64,000 nt of DNA from Gemmatimonadota bacterium (GTDB lineage: Bacteria; Gemmatimonadota; Gemmatimonadetes; Gemmatimonadales; Gemmatimonadaceae), in NCBI GenBank assembly GCA_028287345.1, contig JAQBPV010000442.1:1-64000 (forward strand), given 5' to 3'. Shown here in pieces: positions 17,926-26,900 of the stretch (position 1 is the stretch's first letter; every line of letters begins with the position of its first letter). The notes under the pieces are model-generated. The model was not told the DNA's origin, ran no database searches, and worked only from the letters and a program-made list of their open reading frames with translations. The position numbers and the translations under genes are program-made.

Positions 17926-20715
17926 CTAGGGAATCGGCGTCGGCGTCCCGTAATCGTAAAGGCCGTTGAACAGAAGCTTGAACGTACTGTGCGTTTGCCC
18001 GCGGAAGGCGACCTCGGGACCGAGCAACACCACCGTTCCCTTACCGACTTTCGCGTTCACGACGGCCGTGCCGCCGCGGACGTAATCGCGACCCCATGCC
18101 CACCCACTCGACACGAGATCCGGACTGTCGAACGAGGCCACGGAGGTGGTTCCCTTCGATGCCGCGTCTGGTGCAAGGCGGAAGACAGGGCTGTTGCTGA
18201 ACACGACGTCGACCTGATCGGGCATGCCGTACGAGAGCGGCCCACCCTTCGCGATGTTCATCTTCAGGAGCGAGCCGGGGATGTAGTACTTCTCCTGTGT
18301 CAACGGACGCTCGACACCACTCGCATCCTTTTCCACGAGATAGTTCTTCACCGGTAAACCCAGTATCTCACCCATCGACGTCGAGCTGCCGAGCGCGATG
18401 ATCGTTCCTCCCGCCTCGGCGAAGCGCTTGAGCTGCGGGATCGTCTTCTCCGAGCTGATCGAGCCGAGCCAGCCGCGGAACTCCGCCGGTAACGACTCGG
18501 GCGTCGGCTGTGCGGCGCCGCCACGTCGGCCGCCGTCCGCGGAGAGCCGCGCGGATCCATCGGGAAACACGAGTACGTCGAACTTCGCGTTGAGATTGCC
18601 GGCGTCCAACGTCTGCGGATAGACGATCTCGTATGGGTACTCGAACTGCTCGAACAGCCACTTCGTCCAGCCGGACGGAATGTTGCCGCCGTACTGATCG
18701 TAGACGCCGATGCGGGCCTGACGAAGTTGTGTCGTCTCGGAGCGCGGCGCGCTGCTCACCGCATGAATGGGGACGCCGAGCTCGCGAGCGCCGCGGTCGA
18801 CGATCGCCTTCACTGCCGGCGTGGCGGGCACCCACAGCGCGCCCGTACCGAGATCCTCGCCGTCGGCCGTCGTCGGCTCCTTCACCATGAACACCGTCGC
18901 GTTGCTCTTGAGCAGGCGATTCACGAGGATGAACGAGTTGTTGATGCGATGACTCACGAGATAGCCCGCCGGGCTGCCTACGCCGCGGACGCTCGCAACA
19001 GGCATCGATTGCAGCGACGTCACCTTGGTGAACGGTCCGTCGAACGCGTTCTGATAGCGATCGAACTGGATGCCCATCGAGAACGCCGGCGTCCAACCGG
19101 TGACGTCATACGGCGGATTCGGCGGTCCGCCCGGATACTTGAAGTCGTTGGGATGATCCTGCGGCTCGAACATATCGACGACGAATGCGCGAGGCGCCTG
19201 CGCGGTCTTCACGACGTACGAGCTCGCGGGATATCGCTTGCCCGCCACCTGGAAGGGCGACGTCGCACGCAGGACGGTGATGCCGTTCTTGAGTAGCACG
19301 TTGACGAACTTCGTCGCCGTGGCGAAGTCGGCCTGGTCCGATGGAATGACGTATCCTCTGGCGTCGCGCATCTTCGGGTCGTGCAACACGCCAGCGTAGA
19401 TCTCCGTCGGAACGATCGTCGCGCCACGTCCACCACCATCGCCACCACCGCCGGAACGCATCGCAGGAAGCTTGGCGGCCGCGCTTTCCGCCGCGGCGAT
19501 GCGCTTCGGCGTTACCGTCCAGCTGTCCGTATTGCCACGTTCGATCGAGTTCTTCCCCATCTGGTAGATGTTGTAGAGGAAGGTCTCGCGATAGCGCGAC
19601 GCGACGTCCAGCACGGCGCGGCTGTATTCCATGTCGTAGTCGATCGAGCGACGGAAGTGCCAGACCTGTGGCGCCACCGGCATCGGTCCGTTCCCGCTCG
19701 GGAGTTGGCGCTCGAGGACGAGCGGCACCTCCATCGGCGTCGGACTGCCGATGATCTCCGTGAGCAGGCCGACGATGTTGTGGAAGTAGCTCACGGTACG
19801 CATGGCGCCGTTGAACCACGTCGAATAGTTCGCCGCGGCCTTCATCGCCGAACCCGGCATCCCCTTCGCGATGAGCCGGCTGTGCATGGCGGCGCCCACG
19901 AGGTCGAGCTCAGTGATGACGAGCGGGTCGAAGCCGTAGTTGAACGGATCGCGGAATGGTGGCATGAACACCACGGCGCCGGCCGGTCCCGTCTGATGAT
20001 GCGTATGCGTTATCTGCGGCAACCAGTCCGTGAAGAGGACCTTGTTGATGTTGATCGTCTCGGGCTGGTTGGACATGAACAAGTCGCGCGCATTGTCGTG
20101 ACCGACGTACTTCTGGTACAGCCGCGGAATGTTCATGGTGCGCTTGGACGAATCGGCCTCGCGCATGTACCAGTTCGAGACGAGCTCCATGCCATCGGGA
20201 TTCGCGAGGCAGAGCAGCAGGATGTCGTCGTCGAGGAAGCGCATGGTCTCCTCGTCGTTCCGGCTCACCATCTGGAACGCGAGTTCCATCAACGCCTGAT
20301 GGCCGACGGTCTCCGTAGAGTGAAGCCCGCCGTCCATGAAGATGACGGTCTTGCCCTCCTTGGCGAGCGCTCGTGCCTGATCATCGGTCAGGCCCTCGGC
20401 CATCGCGAGCCGCTTGGAGATGCCGCGATAATGATCGAGCTTCTTCTGGTTCGCCGGCGACGTGATGACCGCCATGTATTGGTGGCGGCCTTCAGCTGTC
20501 AGGCCGATGTCCACCAGCTTCAGGCGATCGGACTCGATCGCAAGTGTCTTCCAGTACTTCTCCAGCTGCGTGTAGTTGGCGAGCCGATAGTCGTCGCCAA
20601 GGTTGAAGCCGAACGCTTGCTTCGGCGTCGTGATCTTGCGGCCCTGTGCCGACACCGGCTGGCCGACGAGCGACATGACGAGGATGAACGGCGCAATCAG
20701 CGAACGCGATCGCAT
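17926..20715 (-). CDS. M14-family zinc carboxypeptidase-like secreted protein
   Basis: Signal peptide MRSRSLIAPFILVMSLVGQPVSA; FMDGGLHSTETVGHQALMELAFQ and LLCLANPDGMELVSNWYMRE zinc/substrate motifs. Start moved to ATG at 20715. Confidence 0.82.
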   Translation of the reverse strand: MRSRSLIAPFILVMSLVGQPVSAQGRKITTPKQAFGFNLGDDYRLANYTQLEKYWKTLAIESDRLKLVDIGLTAEGRHQYMAVITSPANQKKLDHYRGISKRLAMAEGLTDDQARALAKEGKTVIFMDGGLHSTETVGHQALMELAFQMVSRNDEETMRFLDDDILLLCLANPDGMELVSNWYMREADSSKRTMNIPRLYQKYVGHDNARDLFMSNQPETININKVLFTDWLPQITHTHHQTGPAGAVVFMPPFRDPFNYGFDPLVITELDLVGAAMHSRLIAKGMPGSAMKAAANYSTWFNGAMRTVSYFHNIVGLLTEIIGSPTPMEVPLVLERQLPSGNGPMPVAPQVWHFRRSIDYDMEYSRAVLDVASRYRETFLYNIYQMGKNSIERGNTDSWTVTPKRIAAAESAAAKLPAMRSGGGGDGGGRGATIVPTEIYAGVLHDPKMRDARGYVIPSDQADFATATKFVNVLLKNGITVLRATSPFQVAGKRYPASSYVVKTAQAPRAFVVDMFEPQDHPNDFKYPGGPPNPPYDVTGWTPAFSMGIQFDRYQNAFDGPFTKVTSLQSMPVASVRGVGSPAGYLVSHRINNSFILVNRLLKSNATVFMVKEPTTADGEDLGTGALWVPATPAVKAIVDRGARELGVPIHAVSSAPRSETTQLRQARIGVYDQYGGNIPSGWTKWLFEQFEYPYEIVYPQTLDAGNLNAKFDVLVFPDGSARLSADGGRRGGAAQPTPESLPAEFRGWLGSISSEKTIPQLKRFAEAGGTIIALGSSTSMGEILGLPVKNYLVEKDASGVERPLTQEKYYIPGSLLKMNIAKGGPLSYGMPDQVDVVFSNSPVFRLAPDAASKGTTSVASFDSPDLVSSGWAWGRDYVRGGTAVVNAKVGKGTVVLLGPEVAFRGQTHSTFKLLFNGLYDYGTPTPIP

Positions 20716-20778
20716 GGCAGCTCCAGGGGGCTCACGGAAGCCGTACCACGATGGTACGACACAGGGCACGACGTCCGA

Positions 20779-22134
20779 TCAGGACTTGATGGCAAGGTTC
20801 GGATTCGTATTCAACTCGGTGCGACCGATCGGGAAGCAGGTGTCCTTCCCCTTCCGATCGTCCATTCGCAGCAGCGCCGGCAGACCGCCAGGCGTCGCCG
20901 GATCCTTGCCGGCGCCGTCCCAGCGACGACGCAGTCCAAGCGCGCGCCCTTCGAGATAGGTCTCGATCAGTGTCTCGAGCTTGAGATACGTCCAGGCGGA
21001 GTCGCTGGTGATCGCCGTGTTGCGGAGCGGCACACCAGCGTCGGTGCGGAGGTCGTTCACGAGTGCCATCGCACCGGCAATGTCGCCCGTCCGCAGCTTC
21101 GACTCCGCGACGATCATCTGCGCTTCGCGACCATCCGTCAGGTCGATCGGCGAGCCTTGCGCGGTGTACTTCTGCTGCTGGTAGAAGAGCACTTGCCCGA
21201 CCACGCCGCGGCCATCGCCAAGGTCACCGACGGACCCCTGCGTGAACTTCCATTGCGGGAAGGTCAGGTATTTCACTCGCGGATCCTTCGTCAGGTCGTA
21301 GTAGTCCGCATACCACGTGTGCCACACGGTCTCGTTGCGGAACGTGCTGCCGTCCATCGCGAAGAAGTACGAATTCAACTGTTCGCGATCGAGGTTGTTG
21401 TAGAGCGCCTGAAACTTGTACGCTTTCGGTGTGAGCGCGGCATCCGCTGCGGCGCCGGCCCAGTTGCCGAGCCACGTGCGCACGGACGCGCGTCCGCCGT
21501 ACGCAGCATTGGTGAACGCTGCGTTGTTCACCGCCTTCGCGATCGCGATTGCCTCGGTGAACGCCGCCTCGGCGCGGGTGAAGTGCACGCTCGCGGGCTG
21601 TCTGGGGCCGCCGTCGATGGTGGTCTCACACATGTTCTCGCCGAGCAACCGGTTGCTGAATCCGACGTAGAGCAGCCCCTGCGCCGCGATCGGCGACTTG
21701 GCAAAATCCGCCGCCGGCAGTGCGGCGCGGATGCGATCGACCGCGGCTTCGGCAACCCAACGCGCCGCTGACGCCTTCGACGTGCGATTGTCCGTTTCAT
21801 CAGCCGTGATGATGCCGACGGAGAGCTGCGGACTGATACCGAACGATCCTGTCTGTCCACCGGGGTGCAGCTCGCGCGCGACGGCTGACGCGTCGAACCC
21901 CAATGCGCCACCCGTGCCGGAGGCGAGCGAGTTGGCGATGGCGCGGCCCGCGCCATTCACCACCGCTTGATGCGCCGACGCGAGATCGAGGAATTGATCC
22001 TGCACTGGCCCCGGATTCTCGACGTCGAGATTGCAGGCCGTGGCGATCAACATGCTCACCGCGACGATCGCGAGCGTGTACCGGCGCGGATGCACGCGCG
22101 ACGCCGGCCGATCGAACTGTGTGGTGGTCGGCAT
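20779..22134 (-). CDS. SusD/RagB family outer membrane lipoprotein
   Basis: N-terminal TACNLDVENPGPV; helical SusD-like sequence; immediately downstream of SusC with a 1-bp gap. Confidence 0.85.
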   Translation of the reverse strand: MPTTTQFDRPASRVHPRRYTLAIVAVSMLIATACNLDVENPGPVQDQFLDLASAHQAVVNGAGRAIANSLASGTGGALGFDASAVARELHPGGQTGSFGISPQLSVGIITADETDNRTSKASAARWVAEAAVDRIRAALPAADFAKSPIAAQGLLYVGFSNRLLGENMCETTIDGGPRQPASVHFTRAEAAFTEAIAIAKAVNNAAFTNAAYGGRASVRTWLGNWAGAAADAALTPKAYKFQALYNNLDREQLNSYFFAMDGSTFRNETVWHTWYADYYDLTKDPRVKYLTFPQWKFTQGSVGDLGDGRGVVGQVLFYQQQKYTAQGSPIDLTDGREAQMIVAESKLRTGDIAGAMALVNDLRTDAGVPLRNTAITSDSAWTYLKLETLIETYLEGRALGLRRRWDGAGKDPATPGGLPALLRMDDRKGKDTCFPIGRTELNTNPNLAIKS

Positions 22135-22135
22135 C

Positions 22136-24991
22136 TTAGAAGTTCACCTTGAGCGAGGTGGTGAAAATCGCGGGAGCGGGATACTGCTCGTTCATGGAGC
22201 GCACCTTCGACAGCGCGCCATCGTTGGCCATCATCTCTGGATCGAACATCTTGAAGTCCTTGTTCAACCAGCGGATCCAGTTGCGGGCCGAGAAGGTGAT
22301 GGAGGCGTTGCCGGCACCTGGCACGATCGCGGACGGCAGACCCACGCGCAGGCTCATCTCGCGCACCTTGAAGAAATCGGTCGGATAGATCGTCGATCCC
22401 GACTTGAAGTTGCTGACGATGCAGAACTGTCGGTCGTAGGCCGTGAGCTGAGCGCCGCGTCCCGCGGCGATCTCCGCATTGGCGTAAATGCACGTCGGCC
22501 AGACGGTGATGCCGCGCGACTGTGCACCCTCGGAACCGCTGTCGAAGATGTAGCCGCCGTGCTGATACTCGCCGCGTGCCGTGAACTGAATGCCGTGCGG
22601 CAACTCGATCGACGTGCTGGGGTTGATCGTCAGCGTCGGCAGATTCGGTCCGAAGAGGTAGTTGTTCTCGGTAATCGGAGCCGCGATCTCGTCGGGGTTC
22701 TTGAGATGCGTGCCGACGATGACGGGGATCGGCTGACCTTCCATGATCCATCCCTGCCCGCCGAGCGAGAAGCTCGGCGCTCCGCCGAGGTTGACGGCCT
22801 TGTTCGCCGACTTCGCCACGTTCACGCCGACGTCCCACTTGAATCCGGCGCGCTCGAGCGGCGTGCCACGCACCGCGAGCTCGATGCCCGAGTTCTCGAT
22901 GGTGCCGACGTTGCGGAGCTGTGAATTCTGGAAGCCAAGCGACGGCGTCTGCTGCACGGGGAAGAGCGCGTCCTTCGTGAGCTGATGGTAGTGCGTGAAG
23001 TCCACACCGAATCGCCCATCGAACGCGGCGAAGTCGAAGCCCAGTTCCGTCTCGGCCGTCCGCTCCGGTCCGAGTACGGGGTTACCCACGTTGAGCGGGA
23101 GATACGCCGGCAGGTTTCCCCACCCAATGGGGTCCCAGGTGCGAACCGCGTCGAATGCGCCCGGTGCGCGTCCTGCCTGACCATAGGCACCGCGCAGCTT
23201 CAGCGTGCCGATGCTCTTCGGCCAGAACGGTTCATCGGAGACGACGTACGAGACACTCGCCTTCGGATATCGCTGTAGTCCGAAATCGCTGCCGAATGCG
23301 CTGTTGCCGTCCACGCGCAGACCAAGCGTGAGGAAGTAGCGCTCCTTCAGGTTGAACAACGCCTGCGCGAATAGACCTCCATTGATGACCTTCATCGCCG
23401 ACTCGAACGATTGGCGAATCGCGCCTGAGCTCAACGTCGGAGTGCTCGGTCCGGGAAACTGGTCGGCGAGACCATCGAGTGTGTGCTCGTCGACGGTCAC
23501 ACTCTGCGCGCCGCCAGAGAGGCTGAGGCGCAGGTCATGCGCCATCGGCATGTGCTCGATGTTGTACGTGCTCACGAGATCGAGGCTGAGAATCCGGCTG
23601 CGATTCATCACATCGCTCATGCGCCCGAGCGGCTGCGGCGGGAAGCCGAACGGCCTGATCGACCGGAGCTCGTTCTCCGTCATGTCGTAGCCGGCGGTGA
23701 AGCGGTTCGTCCAGTTGGCGGTGGGTGCGTAGAGAAACGTGAGGCCACTCGTGAAGCGATCGATCATGCTGCGGACGTCGAAGGTCAGCACCTGGCTGAT
23801 GATCGCCGGATCCGCCGAGCCGAAGAAGTTGTTGGCGCCGCGATAGACGTTGAGCGTCAGCCCGTGCGAGTTGTTGCCGGTCGGCGTCGTCTGCGTTGCG
23901 GAGTGCGTGAGGAAGTTGTTCCACTGGATCTGCATTCCCTTGAAGCCGGCGAATCCGAAATTGCCGCGCAGGGATTCGCGCTTCTCGTGATCGTTCGGGA
24001 GCACGCCCTTGTTGTCCTCGAGCAGCCCCGATACGAAGTAGCCGTCCTCGCGGCCGCCGCCACGCACGGACAGGTCATACTTCTGTCGCATGCCGTTCTT
24101 GAGCCACGGATCGAGGTACGCGTACTCCGCTGGCGCGGGCGCGAAGGGCTGCAGCTTCGCATAGCCGTGATCGGCATTCAGGCTCCAGCGCGGGCTCCCA
24201 GCGGCGCCGCGCTTGGTGAAGATCTGAATCACTCCGGCATTCGCCTCGGTGCCGTACAATGTCGTCGCGGCCGCACCCTTGATGATCTCGATGCGATCGA
24301 TGTCCGACGGGTTGATGTCGTTGAGAGGACTCTGGACGTCGTTGTTGCTGCGATTCGAGCTCTCGCCGCCGGAGACGTTCTTCGAGTACGGATCGCTGCG
24401 CGTTCGCACGCCATCGATGTACACCAACGGCTGGTTGCTCATCGCCACGCTGACATTGCCGCGCAGGCGAATCTGCGCCGCGGAGCCCGGCTGTCCCGAG
24501 CTCGACATCACGGTCATGCCAGGTGCCTGCGCTTGCAGCATCGCGTCGACACTCGATGGATTGTCGATCGCCTTGGACATATCGATCTGCGAGATGCTGT
24601 TGCCGACTTCGCGCAGTCGTGCTGCGCCGGCGGTGCCCGTGACGACGACGGCATCCAGCGCCGCCACCGCTTCCTTCAAGTCGAAGTTGAGATCGACGGT
24701 CTGACCATTCACCACGAAGACGGGACTCGTCATCGCTTGATAGCCGATGCGTTGCGCGCGGATCTGCCGGCTGCCCGCGGGAACGCGGAAGATCTTGTAG
24801 CGGCCATCGGCGTCGGTCGTCGTGCCGAGTGTGGTGCCGACGACGACAAGTTGTGCTGATGGAACGGGACCACCCGCTCTCGTAACGCGCCCCTGCACCG
24901 TTCCCAGCTCCTGCTGCGCACCGACGTCGCCAAAGGGTGCGAGCAGTGAGAGCGTGAACAGTACTCGAGCTGCCGCGTGTGACGACGACAT
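22136..24991 (-). CDS. SusC/RagA family TonB-linked outer membrane protein
   Basis: CarboxypepD_reg-like N-terminus (VQGRVTRAGGPVPSAQLVVVGTTLGTTTDADGRYKI), plug region (IRLRGNVSVAMSNQPLVYIDGVR, IEIIKGAAATTLYGTEANAGVIQIFTKRG). Confidence 0.92.
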   Translation of the reverse strand: MSSSHAAARVLFTLSLLAPFGDVGAQQELGTVQGRVTRAGGPVPSAQLVVVGTTLGTTTDADGRYKIFRVPAGSRQIRAQRIGYQAMTSPVFVVNGQTVDLNFDLKEAVAALDAVVVTGTAGAARLREVGNSISQIDMSKAIDNPSSVDAMLQAQAPGMTVMSSSGQPGSAAQIRLRGNVSVAMSNQPLVYIDGVRTRSDPYSKNVSGGESSNRSNNDVQSPLNDINPSDIDRIEIIKGAAATTLYGTEANAGVIQIFTKRGAAGSPRWSLNADHGYAKLQPFAPAPAEYAYLDPWLKNGMRQKYDLSVRGGGREDGYFVSGLLEDNKGVLPNDHEKRESLRGNFGFAGFKGMQIQWNNFLTHSATQTTPTGNNSHGLTLNVYRGANNFFGSADPAIISQVLTFDVRSMIDRFTSGLTFLYAPTANWTNRFTAGYDMTENELRSIRPFGFPPQPLGRMSDVMNRSRILSLDLVSTYNIEHMPMAHDLRLSLSGGAQSVTVDEHTLDGLADQFPGPSTPTLSSGAIRQSFESAMKVINGGLFAQALFNLKERYFLTLGLRVDGNSAFGSDFGLQRYPKASVSYVVSDEPFWPKSIGTLKLRGAYGQAGRAPGAFDAVRTWDPIGWGNLPAYLPLNVGNPVLGPERTAETELGFDFAAFDGRFGVDFTHYHQLTKDALFPVQQTPSLGFQNSQLRNVGTIENSGIELAVRGTPLERAGFKWDVGVNVAKSANKAVNLGGAPSFSLGGQGWIMEGQPIPVIVGTHLKNPDEIAAPITENNYLFGPNLPTLTINPSTSIELPHGIQFTARGEYQHGGYIFDSGSEGAQSRGITVWPTCIYANAEIAAGRGAQLTAYDRQFCIVSNFKSGSTIYPTDFFKVREMSLRVGLPSAIVPGAGNASITFSARNWIRWLNKDFKMFDPEMMANDGALSKVRSMNEQYPAPAIFTTSLKVNF

Positions 24992-25148
24992 GCGTGAGCC
25001 TCCTCGACGTGATTGAAAGGCCGTGCGGACTTCGGGCGGCGGACGGCGACGTAGGCAAGCGGCGCTGCGGGGTGCGCCACGGAAATGTCGGCCGCCCCAT
25101 CGGAATGGACGGGACGAAAGTCGCTATCGTATCCTGATAACACGCCAT

Positions 25149-25173
25149 CGACGCGGATCTACTATCCGCGTCG
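25149..25173. promoter_or_regulatory. Perfect inverted repeat CGACGCGGAT-CTACT-ATCCGCGTCG between the sigma gene and susC
   Basis: 10-bp arms 25149-25158 and 25164-25173, 5-nt loop; read directly. Confidence 0.6.
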
Positions 25174-25178
25174 CGAAG

Positions 25179-25775
25179 TCATCGCTCGAGCATCTCGCGA
25201 AGGTGGCGTCGAAGATCGAGCATCGCCGCGCTGAGATGGTTCGCGACGGTCTGCGGCGAGATCCCCATGCGCGCAGAGATCTCGAGGTACGAAAGCTTCT
25301 CTTCCTTCGCGAGAAGATAGACCTCCTTGCGCCGCGTCGGCAGCTGCTGCAACGCGCGCTGAAACGCCGTCTCCAACTCCTTCTCCTCGAGGCACTCCAG
25401 CGGAGTCCATGGCGATGCGGAATCTGCACGCAATCGCTGCTCATCACGCCGCGCTCGCGCCGCGCGCGCACGACGCTCGTTCAGCGCCGCATTGCGCGCG
25501 ATGCGATACACGTACGCGCTCACCGTTCCTGTCGGTGACCAGCGTTCACGTTGCTGCCAGAGACGAATGAAGGTCTGCTGTACGAGATCGGCTGCTGCAT
25601 CGTCATCGGCGGCGATGCGACCAGCGTACGCAAGCAACGGACGCCAGTAGCGTTGCATGAGTGCATGCAACGCCATCGCATCGCCGTCGCAAATGAGCAT
25701 CATCAATGCTTCATCCGTGGCGGCAGACGCGACGAGTGGAGAGCCCATCGGCAGTTCTGCAGGATCGGTTGCCAA
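25179..25775 (-). CDS. ECF RNA polymerase sigma factor
   Basis: Region 2 (AADLVQQTFIRLWQQRERWSPTGTVSAYVYRIARNAALNERR) and region 4 (LPTRRKEVYLLAKEEKLSYLEISARMGISPQTVANHLSAAM). Confidence 0.9.
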   Translation of the reverse strand: MATDPAELPMGSPLVASAATDEALMMLICDGDAMALHALMQRYWRPLLAYAGRIAADDDAAADLVQQTFIRLWQQRERWSPTGTVSAYVYRIARNAALNERRARAARARRDEQRLRADSASPWTPLECLEEKELETAFQRALQQLPTRRKEVYLLAKEEKLSYLEISARMGISPQTVANHLSAAMLDLRRHLREMLER

Positions 25776-25829
25776 GTACGTCTCGCCGGTGAGGAGGGAC
25801 GAGAAACGCCTGCGGGAGGATCATGCTGC

Positions 25830-25862
25830 GCTATCCGCGTCAAGGCATGCGACGCGGATAGC
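25830..25862. promoter_or_regulatory. Perfect 12-bp inverted repeat GCTATCCGCGTC-N9-GACGCGGATAGC upstream of the sigma gene
   Basis: Arms 25830-25841 and 25851-25862; 55-87 bp upstream of the sigma start codon. Confidence 0.6.
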
Positions 25863-25931
25863 ATCCTCTACGGTGATCCCGCTCAGGACGTTGACGGACT
25901 TGTCAGAATGTTCGTTCGCGCGTGATGTGAA

Positions 25932-26243
25932 TCAGCGTCGCGTTTGTGCGAGCAATACGCTCGCGGCACCAGCGCCAGCGGCGTCCCATGTGAGGTCTCG
26001 CACGCTGAACTCTCCCTTCACGCGAAGGTCGTGCAACTCCTTCCCGACGCCCACTGCCGCCGTCGTCACCGATGCACCGGCGAGCGCCGCTCCGTGGTTC
26101 AGGCCTGAGGTTCGAAGCGCGCCATACGACATGCTTTGCACGAACGCCGACGTGAAGAAATGCTTCACCTTGTCCTCGGCCAACCATCGATCGCTCGGAA
26201 GTGACGCCGGGTTCAGCGAGAAGACCAGCCAGAGTCCGCGCAT
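25932..26243 (-). CDS. Small YfiM/DUF2279-like membrane/lipoprotein
   Basis: SDRWLAEDKVKHFFTSAFVQSMSYG, ALAGASVTTAAVGVGKELHD, DLTWDAAGAGAASVLL; ATG overlaps the upstream stop by 4 bp. Confidence 0.65.
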   Translation of the reverse strand: MRGLWLVFSLNPASLPSDRWLAEDKVKHFFTSAFVQSMSYGALRTSGLNHGAALAGASVTTAAVGVGKELHDLRVKGEFSVRDLTWDAAGAGAASVLLAQTRR

Positions 26244-26893
26244 CAGGCCACGCTCCGTTGCGGTCGGCGCAACGCGAATCGTTGGCCAATCAAGTGAAGC
26301 GAGCGATCGAGCAACTCGCGATGTTCGGGCGCATGAATCCAACTGCTCGCACCACTCGGATGCGGCAGCGGTATCACGATCGAATTGCCTCCCTCGTGCT
26401 CGACCTCGTGCTCCCGACCGACCGCCGCGTCGAGCGGGAGAGGGCCAAGGAACCGATCGATCGCCAGCCGTCCGACGGGGATGATGAGCGGAGGACGAAT
26501 GATGCGCAGCTCGTCGGCCAGCCAATCGCCACACTTCACCCGCTCAGCCGGCGAGGGTACGCGGTCCCCTCGGCCACCGGCATGCGGGCCCGGATAGCAG
26601 CGCGTGATCGCGGAGATGTAGAGCCATTCGCGAGCAGTCGGTTCGTCGAGACCGGCGAGCTCGAGCCACCGGAAGAGTGTTTTTCCGGCGCGGCCGGCGA
26701 AGGGCGGTCCGCCACCCATCTCGACCTGTCCGGGCGCCTGCCCCACGAGCATAGCCCGCGGTGCGCGCGCGGACGAGACGATCGGCACCACGCCAGCGCT
26801 GTTGCTGCACCGGCGACAACCTGCGAGGCGATCACAGTGCGCGTCGAGTGCCTGAGCGAGCGCGAGTGGAGCGCGGGACGAAGTTCGAGCCAT
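26243..26893 (-). CDS. Uracil-DNA glycosylase superfamily protein
   Basis: CRRCSNSAGVVP, AMLVGQAPGQVEMGGGPPFAGRAGKTLFRWLELAG, ITRCYPG, IPLPHPSGASSW. Confidence 0.88.
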   Translation of the reverse strand: MARTSSRAPLALAQALDAHCDRLAGCRRCSNSAGVVPIVSSARAPRAMLVGQAPGQVEMGGGPPFAGRAGKTLFRWLELAGLDEPTAREWLYISAITRCYPGPHAGGRGDRVPSPAERVKCGDWLADELRIIRPPLIIPVGRLAIDRFLGPLPLDAAVGREHEVEHEGGNSIVIPLPHPSGASSWIHAPEHRELLDRSLHLIGQRFALRRPQRSVA

Positions 26894-26900
26894 CGAGTAT

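Noticed and set aside
19381-21771. 796-aa plus-strand ORF
   Set aside because: Antisense to the M14 and SusD genes; charged low-information composition, no signal peptide or motif.
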